64,000 bases of DNA. It comes from Anisus vortex (taxonomy: Eukaryota > Mollusca > Gastropoda > Planorbidae). Both the position numbers and the translations under genes were made by a program. Location of the stretch: assembly GCA_949126835.1 (NCBI GenBank), contig OX421499.1, positions 4,972,295 through 5,036,294 on the forward strand. Reading direction: 5' to 3'. Positions 11,968 through 25,300 of this stretch are shown piece after piece. Within the stretch, counting starts at the first letter, position 1. Each line of letters starts with the position of its first letter. The notes below the pieces were generated by a model, which was not told the origin of the DNA, did not search any database, and was given only the letters and a program-made list of their open reading frames with translations.

Positions 11968-13553
11968 GTGATAATAGGTAGGGAAAAAGTTAGCAGTAAG
12001 GGCCTATATAGTTTTCCAGCTGAAGGGAAATTTGTCAGTTCAATCTCAACAACAAATAGAAAAAAAGTGGAAATGTGTTACGGCATTACTTACTTCTGAT
12101 CTCGACATCTTAAACATAAACATGTAGCTCCAGAGATTGGTCCACTTGATTACTGATATGCATAGTGCAGTGAAGCGCATTTTTAAGTGATACTGCACAG
12201 ATGGGAGACACAAATGCAAAGGAACATATTATTGTGCCATATGGTGTTCCCAAATGCACATGTTACTAAAAATATGATCTCACTTCATAATCACTTTGCT
12301 TTAATTTAATGACTTTGAAGTCCAGAATCACATATACATTTGCAGATGAAACTGACAGAGCCTCTTAGAGTGCTGTAGTGGAATGGGGGACTAAAGGCAA
12401 AGTAAGACATTGAATGGCTTACAAAGTTCATTCGTTAAGAGCAGATTCAATGTGCAGCTCAAACCTTGATCATGTTTAGTAACACAGATCTGGGAGCAGC
12501 TGTTTGGGATGAAAATGAAGATTGCAATCGCAAGGGAGTCTCATTTATGACTTAGAATTTCAAAACAAACCCTTACTCCAAAAAAAAAGCACTTTGTTGC
12601 CCAGCAAAGTTTGTGAAAACATGTTGAACATTCAGCTCTGGCAAAGGGGCACAAGATTAAATATCTGTAATTATTGATTTGTAATTGATTCAATTTTGTT
12701 AGTTTAAATTTATATTATTGTTTTTGATAAGCTTACTTTTTCACTGCTATATGTATCATTTATCCAGTTTGCCTGCAATGTTAAATTTGATTTGAGATTT
12801 TATCCCCTTTGCCATTGAACCTCTGATTTTATAATTTTAAGAAATAATTTTGGAATGATTTTGTTAATTATGAATGATGAATTAAAATAAAACCAGCATT
12901 AAAGAAGCGTAATTTAAATCATATAGTAGCCTTATATATATATATATAAAGACTATAATTAAAAAAAAAAACAATTTATAGAAATCAAAACATTTGTCCT
13001 TCTTTTTTCCATCATTTTGATGGGCATATCAGCTAGTATTAACATAAGCACTGAATTATATACATGTCATGTAAAATACAAATGAGTGACTGTCATTGAG
13101 ATTATGTATTTACACAAAATTTAGGCCTACCAATTGTTTAAAATTATTTCTTGAACACAATCATATTATCTATAATTATAATTAGGTAGGCCTATTTATT
13201 TTGCCTAAACTTTTATTTACAGTGAACTTTGACGCAGATTTACTCTTGCTACTTTACTTATGCAAACTAATATAATATACGCCTAATTAACATCATTATT
13301 AGAAGTCAACCATTTTAAATTTAAAAAGCTGACCATCGTATTTGTTGTTTGTCCCTAATTGCAGAGATCAGAGGGCGTACACAAAGCTTTCATTTACCCA
13401 CTGTCTAATCTCAAGTTTTTAAAATGTCAATTTTGTAACACTACCTATACTCTCATCATCAATGGCATCTAATCTCAATTTCATCTTCAGGCATCATTAC
13501 CAGAAGAAAGCCTGGACAAGAGAGTACCTGTAGTAAGTCTGGGCTGCCCAAGA

Positions 13554-13870
13554 ATACTGCCACTCTGGTCAGATATGAAGTAGTGCATATTTCAACTTAA
13601 CACCAGCTGGCTACAAGATATAGTTCCTTCCCTTATTCCATTTGACAAGTGATGCACTTACTACTTACTGCCACTCTGGTCAGATATGAAATGGTGAAAT
13701 AAAGTAGTGCATATTTCAACTTAACACCAGCTGGCTACAAGATATAGTTCCTTCCCTTATCCCATTTGACAAGTGATACACTTACTGCCACTCTGGTCAG
13801 ATATGAAGTGGTTAAATAAAGTAGTGCATATTTCAACTTAACACCAGCTGGCTACAAGATAGTTTTATTA
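13554..13870. repeat. Three-copy ~115-bp tandem duplication
   Basis: Copies start with actgccactctggtcagat at about 13556, 13669 and 13785. Each contains cacttaacaccagctgg-like sequence (caacttaacaccagctgg). The third copy diverges after gatatag. Confidence 0.85.
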
Positions 13871-14288
13871 ATTAACTATTTGACTACTGAGCTCAGTACC
13901 AGATTGTATGTCGGAGTTCATTCCCTTATTCTATTTGACAAGCAATACAGTTAGTCAGTTAGTGCAATAGTTCTATCTCCACTCCAACTATGACAAAGAG
14001 ATATTGGCCTATTTTCAATCAACTTACTTAACATATAAACATCTTCCTAATTTAAAAACAACCCCACACATTTTATTTTTATCATACATTTTATTTCATT
14101 TTAAAAATGTATTTACATTAAATTTGCTTTCAAAAAAATAACAGCAACTCTCTGGATAAAAACATTTCATAAGTAAATATATATATAAAAAATGTGAAAC
14201 ATTTTAAAAAGTACCATTGAATTCATTGATGTTAAAAATTATTTTAAAATTTAAAATAGAGGTATAGCAATAAAAATTATTCATTAAA

Positions 14289-14294
14289 TTTATT
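14289..14294 (-). terminator. Candidate poly(A) signal for JARID2
   Basis: AATAAA on the minus strand, about 157 nt after the JARID2 stop codon. Further AATAAA motifs occur near 14073-14096. Confidence 0.4.
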
Positions 14295-14450
14295 AGATCA
14301 TATAAAGGTAAAACAGTTACAAAAAAATGGAAATGACTAATTCAATTAAAAACCTATTTTGCTGAAATACAAAGAAATACAATTACAACACTCATCTACA
14401 ATGAAGAAAAAAAAATACTGGTCAGGGTGAAAAACTATAAAAAAAAATGT

Positions 14451-16374
14451 TTAAATAGCCTGTTTGGAATAAGTCTTGTTTTTATTATTGCTCATACTTG
14501 ACGACGGTGGCGGAGGGGAGAGTTCGGCTTTTGAGGTCAGGAAAGTTAATCTGTCTTTGGCATTCTTCAACATAGTTTCAAGCTCGGCCTGGAAGAGGCG
14601 TACAAACCAAAATCACAGTTATTGTGCTATCAATAGAAAATGTGTATTATCACTATAATGAATTGGAACGAAGCTGTGAAAAAACAATTACCTGGTTGTA
14701 TCTCAAAAAGAGGCGTGTGAACTTGACATTTTTCCTCTTCTGTATATGTTTTAATCCATGCTCTAGACATAGAACTTGTTCATCTTGCTCATTTAGAACC
14801 TGTAATAATAATAACACTGCTATGTAAATAATCTCTGTTAGAATAATGATATTTTTTTTATCTATGAAAACTCTGTTAGAATAATGATATTTTTTGCTAA
14901 TTACAATCTCTGTTAGAATAATGATATTTTTTATGTCCACAATCTCTGTTAAAATAATAGCACTGCTATTTATGGCTGATAAGTGTATTTGGGCACACAT
15001 AGAAGTTGTATGGAATGCACTCCTTTGAATCTGCGGCACCTACACAGTGAAACAGCTTGCCTCAAATAGTGAGGAATTCTGAGACAAAGATATGTCATTT
15101 AAGAAAGAGTTTGAAGACCTTGAATAGGTTCACAGTCACTTAATTTCCACACTTAATCTCTGAGTCACTTAATCCCTAGCCACTTAATCCTAAAAATGCA
15201 ATTTTAGGTATAAAATTATGAAATCAGATCGGATTTTAATTCATATCAATGACAAAAAGCGAATAGTTGATGTTCACTTATTTATTTTCCAAGTGTGACA
15301 ATAATAATAATTATTTAAATGCATTAATAATAACATTTAAATCATGTTATTAAATAAAATATAATAAATTTTAACATTAGTTTCAAGTTGTTACAACACA
15401 AGAACTCCAAATTAAATTAAACTGATTGTTGTTCATCCATATCATAACAAATTGTTCTTAAGATTTTGTGGGGTAAATGTCCCACATTGTTGGGTGGTGA
15501 CATGAGAAGAGAGATTGGAGGACATGATGCCATAGTCATTTTCCTACCCAATTCTGTGACTTTGCGTAATACCCCTTGACTAAGATGAAAATAACATACC
15601 CTTACTCTACATGTTCTAAGCTTTTCTCTAAAAGCAGTCATCACAGCTTTTTCAAAGTCTGTAACTATAATCTCTGGAGCGGAATTAGGTATTAGTGCTC
15701 TAACTGGATCCAACAATCTATTATATGTGACACTTGGTTTGTCCTGAAGCAGGCAGTACATTACCGGTGGAATCACTCCTTGTGCAAATTGAAAATGAAT
15801 TGTGTAGAGCTTTATTTTATTTTTAAACGTAGAAATCATCAATTGGAATATTACAGACTAATTAATATTCTGCTAATTAGTACACAAGATCTTCACAGGA
15901 GGAGCCTTTAATTAAGTCTTGTCTACCATATTCAACTGCTAAAATAAAACAGGACAGCCATGTATTGCTTTAGAAAGGATTAAGTGTCTGGGGATTAAGT
16001 GGCGGGGATTAAGTGTCTGGAGATTAAGTGACCTGTCACCCTTGAATAGTGTTTTTGTGCAATTCAGCAACTGAATATCGGTAGTGGAAGGAATGGTAAT
16101 TGAGCATGCTAAATGCAATATCATGGACAGATGGGCTATATCAATAATCTTGATTATCATTAGAATAGCAATATACCTATATCAAAGTGAAAATCCACTC
16201 ACCATAGAGAGGTAGCATATCCTATCACAAATTTCACAAACTTTCTCGTTTTCAAGAACTGAAAATCTTTTCTTGGCACTGGGTCCTTGTGGGGGTGACT
16301 CGTTGAAAACAGATCTCTTCTCGCTGCGTAATCCTGCAGCATGAAGCTGGGTTCTCATATCGAGCTCTCTGTAG
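14451..16374 (-). CDS. JARID2: JARID2 exons 19-21: C-terminal zinc finger and stop
   Basis: Exon 19 (16203-16374) ends [14 protein letters not shown] and exon 20 (14692-14799) reads [15 protein letters not shown], then LFLRYNQ. Together they match the human C5HC2-type finger (CQICQHLCYLSM to VFCLECALRH). The human second-half CxxC is here CLEH, so one ligand would be His. Exon 21 (14451-14588) ends KTYSKQAI and TAA. The intron between exons 19 and 20 contains a MULE inserted into a LINE remnant. Confidence 0.92.
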
Positions 16375-19300
16375 CTGTCAACAACAAAAAATTAATTTAG
16401 CAAAGTCATCTCTTTGAGTTTTAATCTGTCCTGGCATAGATATATATACATAGGCAACGACTTACACTAGAGACGAAAACAGTGGGAGAGCCTCCGTGAG
16501 GGTTGCTGAATCCACTTTCTCATCTTGAGTGAGGCCACAAAGAAGTGCACACATTGAGAAAAGCTCCCTCTCTCCACTTTTTGTTAGGGCCTGATAAAAC
16601 ATAAACAAGAAAAATATTTCGTTAAAAGATAGATATTTGTGACCCTTCACCACGAAATGAGTCGCATTGTGCCTTAGGGTCATTTTGAGTTATTTGGTTA
16701 TCCTTATAGTGATTTGAATGCTGAATTTAATGGTGAAAACTGTTTAAAAATGAGAGAATTAGTCACAATAAATAGTATCTTTAGAGTATCAGATAACATT
16801 GCAATGGAATATCAAAGTTTGGCTGAACCAAAGAGCTCACAAGACTATGGTATAGAGGACCTTTATTGACACAAAACTATATGGAGCACTGCGCCAGACC
16901 ATGACACCCCCCATTCCAACACATTTCAGGAGGAAGAATTTTTAAAAGGTGCATGTCATGTTTATCATTAATTCTCACCAGGGAGGCCTCCATTCCCACA
17001 GGCAGCCATTTGCAGGAAACTGCAAAGTGCACGCTCTCTGAGACGTTGTACCCGCAAGAAATGGTGGCAGTGTAGGCACCAGGAAAGACAACAACGAATT
17101 GGCGAGGGCTGTGACCGCAGCGGTAAACCTTAACACCATGCTCCTTCAGTAGACTAGGATTTACCTAGAATAAAGAAAAAGAAAACATTCACCGAACATT
17201 ATGTCAGCTAAACTTATAAGTTTTACAGACGTCACTTCTAGATAGAAGATTATTATGTCCACTAGGCCCAAAACTCCTGCAGGGCGGCAGGGATCGGTCG
17301 GAGCCAGGAATAGAAACCGCGACGTGTCGATTGACAGACCGGTGAACTAACCGTTGGACTAGCTGGCCTCACAACAATTTCATAGATGAGCCTGCATTGC
17401 AAACAGCATGTCAACACATTTAAAAATGCTTTAGCAATAGCGTCAAAATAATTATTTATACAAGAAACATTGTGAATATTCTAAAATGAATGAAAATCAA
17501 CAGCAAATAAATAATAAATTAAGCTAACAATATAGATAATCAATCAGAAATCAAAATCATTTTTAAGTTTTTTAATATTATGTTGCCAGAAACAATAGCT
17601 ACAGCTTTATAACTATGGCAGCTTGAATTATTTGTTCTCATCAAGAAAGAGTTTCTTTCTGACAAGCTTTCTGACAAGTTTTTTTCTAACATTTTTCAAG
17701 AGTTTAGAGGACTTTTTGATGTCACACTCCAGAATAATATATTATGTATGATTTGAACACAAGACCTTCAGCCGTCCGATTAGTAATGCACTAAATCCTT
17801 AATAACCTTTTTTGTACAAGAGAATAAGTAAGATTTGTTACCATGACGCAGTCTTCTTTCAGCCATCTTGGCTTGCTACTCAATAAAGAAGGGGCCAGTT
17901 CTAGCATAGCGCTGCGGAACTTAGACCTCTGAGCCTTAGGAATGCAGTACCTAGGAACATAACAAAAACAACAACAATAATAACACATAAACATTCAAAA
18001 TTTTAATTCAGTGGAACAAAGCTCTCTGCCAAACATCAAATAAACAGAATCAAATTGGTCCAGAATTACACAGATAATCTGGCAAAAGATTTTTGCTTCA
18101 TAGGCTTTATAGTTTAAATTTAGTCTTGCATTTTGCTAAAAGGTTTTTAAATGATGTTAATTGATTAAAGTGTGAATTAATTCATTTTAGTAAATTTAGC
18201 TGTAAGTAATAGAAGAGTTAATCAATGAAAAAAAAAAAGAAAAATAACACACACTGAACATTACTTGTCAGACAGTTACTCTTGTTCAAAACCCAATCAA
18301 ATATAGAAAATCTACTTCTCTCATTATGTTGGTATGAAGATAAACTCTCTAAACACTATCATCCTAAAACTTTGTTGGCTTACCAAATAATATCAGCTCC
18401 AGTATGCAGGTACTGGATGTAAGGGAGGCAATGTGGGTCCGTGGACCAGCATGAGGTAGAAAATAACATGCCCATGTGTAATGTGGGTATGGTGATGCCA
18501 GACACCGGGCCAAGGTATTTCAAAAGGCAGGTTGGAGATTCAGGGACATTGTTCAGATTCCAAGGATGTCTGTGAGGAAATAAAAAATCAAAACAAACAT
18601 TTCAATCATGACTATTGTTACTAACAAATTGGTTAAGGTGGCAACACAGAGACACTGACCATATAGCAGGAGGTCACAAAAAGGCGGGAATGGTCAGGGG
18701 GTCAAGATGTCAGCACAGGGAAATGCGGAGTGTAACACAGAAAAAGTTAGAACACTGTCGTGGTAAGAACCAGTATTAGAGAGATAGTGTTAGATAGGGA
18801 GACTTTTGTCTGAGTTTAGTGTGTAATTAGAAAACCAGTTCAAGTGATAAGAGTTTAATGTATATTCTTGAATAAGCCTACTATTTGTGTTGTAAATACA
18901 TAATAAATTGCTTGCTTAAAACTAGCCTTGCACAAATTATTATTTGTGAGAGAGAGTGAAAGTCTTGAAGTGTTAACATTAGACATCTTCAAAATTGTCA
19001 GTGACATATCTACAGTGTATCTCCACACAAAAAAGCTTAGCTTCTCATCGTTATACACAAGTCAATACAAGATGGCATATGAGTTGTATTCTAAACTCAA
19101 CAGTCTTACATCATCCGTGTAATTAACAAATGTGAAATGTTAACTATGCTGTTTTTTTGTAATCCTCAAACTTGTACTGCCTCTTTTTATTGCCGTTTAC
19201 TTCCTTGTATAAAAGTTGAAAGTTGGTATCCTTGTATCACCAACCATCCATCAAACATGAGCACAGATTATCATTGCTTCTACCCGGTACTATATTGTTG

Positions 19301-22300
19301 TACATTGTGTACATCTACATCGTGTACATCTACATCGTGTACATCTACATCGTGTACATCTACATCGTGTACATCTACATCGTGTACATCTACATCGTGT
19401 ACATCTACATCGTGTGCATCTACATCGTGTACATCTACATTGTGTGCATCTACATTGTGTGCATCTACATTGTGTACATCTACATTGTGTACATCTACAT
19501 TGTGTACATCTACATTGTGTACATCTACATTGTGTACATCTACATTGGGAAATCTATGGGGCATAGTGGCCAAGCGGCAGCACGTTTGACTGGCGATCCA
19601 AAGGTTCTGGGTTCAAATCATGGTTAAAGCTAGGATTTTACCCAGCTCTGAGGGATACCTGACACTAGTTGGGGTAAAGTAAAGGTGGCTGGGTATTGTG
19701 CTGGCCACACATTCCCTTGTATGCTGTGGCCATAGAAACTGGTGAACGCTGCTTCACCAGCCCTATAATCAGTTTGGTCCGAAGGGTACTTACATTGAGA
19801 AATCTGTTATGCCAACACATTCCCATGATTCAACAAGGGCTTGTTAGGTTTATGTCAGTTATGTTTCATAGCCACAATGTAGTAGACTACTTCATCCAAT
19901 ATTAAAATGGAAGTTTTATATTCCTCCTTATGCCAGAATGTCATCTTGTTGCATCTTAAAATTTCTATGCAGGCGCTATCTAGATATAGCTTATAATCAA
20001 TTACTCAGATTTTACCTTGCTTCGGCACAGTTTTATCTCAACACACACATACTCCATCATTTCTTTTTTTCTTTCTTTTCTTGAAGTCACTGTGGGGAAA
20101 ATTATAGGGACTAGTCACCGGGCACTTACCTGGAGTAAGCACCGTCTTTCCTTGTAGGGAAGGCACTCGCCTGGGCACGGGTGTTGATGTGTCCACACTG
20201 GACGCTGACATGACGATTCCTTTCATCAACTATTTGCCAGTAGTCAGCCTGTGAGAGAAACAAGCATGTATGCATCATGAGAGACACCACAACGCTGTGA
20301 AAATCGACAGTTTAAAACCTTAGGTCAAATGCTGGCCACCTGTAAAATTGTCATGCTATTGTATGAGTATCCATGGGAGTAAAAATTGAATCATCCATTT
20401 TTGATTAAAGAAAGATGTCAAGAAGAATTAATTCAATAGTGGTCATGTTAATTGGAAAATGTTGTCTATTTTATTTAAAGTCTTCCAGCTGGTAAAGATT
20501 AGTCTGTTTCAATGTGTGGAATATCTCACAAGACACATACTGCAATATCTGGGCTGGATCTAAGAGCATAAACACAATTGGAGCAGTAACAAATTTCTCG
20601 TCTAAGATTATCTATTGTAGTCCTGTTGTTAATGCCTTTTTTTTTAATGTATAGAATAGATAACATTATATAGATGTATCGTCCGGAAGAGAAAAATTAT
20701 TTAAAAAGCTGAATTAGAAAAAAAAAAAGGATTAAAAACATTGAGATTTTACAATAATGCTATGTGCAAATTTATGATGAACAATGAATACATACCTCCA
20801 CTTGAGCAGGAGTTGGGTCATCTTTAAACCACATGGACTGAACATTTCTAGCTATTCTAGAGAACCAGCTGACTGGCATTGATTTGCCCTGATTTAGAAC
20901 AACATATTGTATTGGCATAGATTCACACTGATATAGAAAAATATTCTATTGTACTAAAACTAAAACCTATCATAGAGTAAACAATGGGAAAGTAATGCAA
21001 AATTTATAAATTAGTAAACAAAAAGGGACATCACTCTATACCAACTACAAGGTATTAGCAGCAGTAATTCCAACAGCATTATATATAATGAATACTTAAA
21101 AATGTTTTTTTATATTGAGTAAGGACCATTTTGGTTCATATTAAACCACAAAACAGGTTCCTTGATCAAGATATACAGTATACAAAATGGGATTATTCGG
21201 CAAGCATAATAACAAGTGAGTTTGACTTCACCCTAATGATCATATTAAAGTGACACCCTCCAGGTACAGGGATTGGAACCTTATACCTTCAGAACAGTCA
21301 TCTTATGTTCTGACACTGGACAGCTGACTGAGATGGGGGAGTGGGGAGGGAGGGGGAACTTCCAATAGCCAGAACAGTTGTTTGTTTTTTGAGTTGGCTA
21401 GCAATATGTTTGTTGTTTGAGTTGGCTAGCAATATGTTTGTTGATTGAGTTGGCTAGCAATATGTTTGTTGTTTGAGTTGGCTAGCAATATGTTTGTTGT
21501 TTGAGTTGGTTAGCAACACCAAGACTGCAAACCTTTGTTATTGCTTCATCTTCAACAGTCTGCAGCTCGTAAATGGCCTTCACCTCCTCCTCAAGCTGAT
21601 GCTTCTTCTCGCTGGACAAGGTGAAGTATGGAAAGACATGATGGCAATATATATCATACAAGCGGACAGTCCGATCCATGGCCTGCGATAAAAAACAATC
21701 AAATGGAACCACATAAAAAAAAGTAAGTAAAGTACCCTTTGGACAAAATTGATCACCAGTTTCTGTGGCCACGATATACTAGGTGATAGTATGCACATAA
21801 ACAATGCACAGCCGCCTTAACTTTATCCCAACTAAGGTCAGGCACCCGTCAGAGCTGGGTAGACTCAGGGACACCCTCCAGACCCAGACAAAAATCCTGG
21901 TCTTCACCAGGACTTGAAACCGAGACCTTCGGTACGCCATTCAAACGTGCTGCCACTCGGCCACCCTGCCCCCTAAGGCACCACATAGCAGTTTACTAAT
22001 AGTGTTTCTAGCATACCTATTTATTGTTAATTTTTTTCAAGATAAAAACCTACATTGTTAACATTTGCACTTCATTTTTTATCTAAGTTATGTACATATA
22101 TTTCTCCTAAGAAGACACTTTTAGCATCATGTGAAAATCCTTTACGTCTAGTCATACATTAGTTTTAAATAATGTTACGCTGCAGGTTTTCCTGGCTGGT
22201 TCATGCAACCCTTTTAGTGCCTGAATGCCAATCTCTGGAATAAGAATAGCGAGCTAATAAAGTTAAGGTCTCAGTTGGTTGACATCATCTATTGTGATGT

Positions 22301-25300
22301 GTTGAGCAGTGTTAATGTATATACATGTGTTTTTTAAATTCATTTTTCTCCTAAATGCTCAGTGTAATCATACCAAATTTAGGTATTGGAATGGAAGTTT
22401 TATATTCCTCCTTATGCCAAAATGTCACTCGTTGAATCTTAAAATTTCTGTGCAGGCGCTATCTAGATATTGGTTATAAACAAAACTAGTTTGTTTTTTA
22501 AGTAGCATTTTTACCTGCTTTGGGATGTTCATGATATCAGCAATTCTGGCCCAATGCTTTTTGTCAGACATTATCTTAGGCCCACCTGCCTCTTCCACAA
22601 GACGACAAAGTTGAGGTAGATCAATCTGCACACCGCCTATCTGAAATTTTTTACAGGCAACAATTTAAATAAATACTAATACTAAGTAAAATGTATACAG
22701 TATACAGAGATAGAAAAATTGAAAAAAATGATTGGACTCGTGTTAATTGTAATATTATATTGAAAATTGAAATGAAAATCACAAGTAATATTTATATTAT
22801 AATATTTGTTATCCCAATAATGTTTGGTATAAAAAATGTTTTTTCCTGTTGCCTATGTTCTCTACATAATTTAATTACTATTATTATTAGTTTCTCTTCT
22901 GCCAATTTTCTCTACATAATTAAATTTAATTACTATACTGTAATTAATATGGATATACTGTGTATGAAATACTAAATTGATTATATTGACACCGAAAGAA
23001 AATGACTAGTCATTGGCGTAAAAAGGAAAGTAGCTAAGGGATAAAGCCGTGACAGAAAGGTAGAGTATGATCATCATACTCAGGGAGGATTCTGTGTCTG
23101 GCTAATTACTAGTTTTGTCAGAAAATGTCTTTACTGAAACCCAGAAATCATCTATATGAGCATTTTAAGCAGCTAAACTATTCTATTTGAATGTGTCCAA
23201 TGATTTGTGCTCCCCCTCCCCCCCCCCCCCCCCGAAAAATTATTAAAACATTTGATTTCTGGCACCATCTCACTTTAAATTGACCAGAAAATTGAACAGC
23301 AGCCCTAACTCATTTTAAAGTTAAAATCTGATTTATTCCTCCTTGCCTAGCCCATTTTTTTGTAATGATAAAATTTCTTATTCATATTCTCTCCTTTGAG
23401 TTCAATTCCTGAGAAGATATTTAGTATTATTCCCCTAAATCTGGAGGGCGTTCTAATTTCCACCCACCTCAGAAAAATACCTGACCTCAATCTTAATGGT
23501 GTCCAGTTGGGAAAAAAAGGTAATACAGTCTTTATGTATGTCATAACCCAAAAAGGATAAAAACTGGTCCCGTAAAGAGTATTCCTGTTGGCCCTATATG
23601 TTCCACGTAGACAGTGAAGCAGCATTCACAGGTTTCTTTGGCTACAGCCTACTAAGTGAAGCAGCATTCACAGGTTTCTTTGGATACAGCCTACTAAGTG
23701 AAGCAGCATTCACAGGTTTCTTTGGCTACAGCCTACTAAGTGAAGCAGCATTCACAGGTTTCTTTGGCTACAGCCTACTAAGTGAAGCAGCATTCACAGG
23801 TTTCTTTGGCTACAGCCTACTAAGTGAAGCAGCATTCACAGGTTTCTTTGGCTACAGCCTACTAAGTGAAGCAGCATTCACAGGTTTCTTTGGCTACAGC
23901 CTACTAAGTGAAGCAGCATTCACAGGTTTCTTTGGCTACAGCCTACTAAGTGAAGCAGCATTCACAGGTTTCTTTGGCTACAGCCTACTAAGTGAAGCAG
24001 CATTCACAGGTTTCTTTGGCTACAGCCTACTAAGTGAAGCAGCATTCACAGGTTTCTTTGGCTACAGCCTACTAAGTGAAGCAGCATTCACAGGTTTCTT
24101 TGGATACAGCCTACTAAGTGAAGCAGCATTCACAGGTTTCTTTGGCTACAGCCTACTAAGTGAAGCAGCATTCACAGGTTTCTTTGGCTACAGCCTACTA
24201 AGTGAAGCAGCATTCACAGGTTTCTTTGGCTACAGCCTACTAAGTGAAGCAGCATTCACAGGTTTCTTTGGCTACAGCCTACTAAGTGAAGCAGCATTCA
24301 CAGGTTTCTTTGGATACAGCCTACTAAGTGAAGCAGCATTCACAGGTTTCTTTGGCTACAGCCTACTAAGTGAAGCAGCATTCACAGGTTTCTTTGGCTA
24401 CAGCCTACTAAGTGAAGCAGCATTCACAGGTTTCTTTGGCTACAGCCTACTAAGTGAAGCAGCATTCACAGGTTTCTTTGGCTACAGCCTACTAAGTGAA
24501 GCAGCATTCACAGGTTTCTTTGGATACAGCCTACTAAGTGAAGCAGCATTCACAGGTTTCTTTGGCTACAGCCTACTAAGTGAAGCAGCATTCACAGGTT
24601 TCTTTGGCTACAGCCTACTAAGTGAAGCAGCATTCACAGGTTTCTTTGGCTACAGCCTACTAAGTGAAGCAGCATTCACAGGTTTCTTTGGCTACAGCCT
24701 ACTAAGTGAAGCAGCATTCACAGGTTTCTTTGGCTACAGCCTACTAAGTGAAGCAGCATTCACAGGTTTCTTTGGCTACAGCCTACTAAGTGAAGCAGCA
24801 TTCACAGGTTTCTTTGGCTACAGCCTACTAAGTGAAGCAGCATTCACAGGTTTCTTTGGCTACAGCCTACTAAGTGAAGCAGCATTCACAGGTTTCTTTG
24901 GATACAGCCTACTAAGTGAAGCAGCATTCACAGGTTTCTTTGGCTACAGCCTACTAAGTGAAGCAGCATTCACAGGTTTCTTTGGCTACAGCCTACTAAG
25001 TGAAGCAGCATTCACAGGTTTCTTTGGCTACAGCCTACTAAGTGAAGCAGCATTCACAGGTTTCTTTGGCTACAGCCTACTAAGTGAAGCAGCATTCACA
25101 GGTTTCTTTGGCTACAGCCTACTAAGTGAAGCAGCATTCACAGGTTTCTTTGGCTACAGCCTACTAAGTGAAGCAGCATTCACAGGTTTCTTTGGATACA
25201 GCCTACTAAGTGAAGCAGCATTCACAGGTTTCTTTGGCTACAGCCTACTAAGTGAAGCAGCATTCACAGGTTTCTTTGGCTACAGCCTACTAAGTGAAGC

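Larger units (their letters stand above)
10498..14450. other. Intergenic region between JARID2 and TCF25
   Basis: It contains a hAT-like terminus fragment near 11305-11350 (gtgtcaaactcaagaccc), the 53-bp array 11438-11967, a three-copy ~115-bp duplication 13554-13870 and short AT microsatellites. No coding exon could be supported. It should include the JARID2 3' UTR and the TCF25 promoter. Confidence 0.7.

Noticed and set aside
12010..12660. Possible hAT transposase remains in the intergenic region
   Set aside because: Short translated stretches look faintly transposon-like, but no conserved block could be named with confidence and no ends were found.
14653..15039. 128-codon minus frame as a single gene
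   Set aside because: Only 14692-14799 is real (JARID2 exon 20). The rest is intron with a four-copy tandem repeat that keeps the frame open.
18731..18930. Solo LTR as a firm call
   Set aside because: It has tg...ca ends and an internal AATAAA, but no flanking duplication and no second copy in the window; kept only as a low-confidence feature.
19555..19620. tRNA gene
   Set aside because: A and B boxes are present, but the cloverleaf is degraded and the sequence continues into the SINE1 body shared with several other copies.
19137..19627. Long open frames of repeated VYIYI, CTST or HNVDV units on both strands
   Set aside because: They are the 15-bp minisatellite read in frames with no stop. 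There is no conserved sequence outside the repeat.
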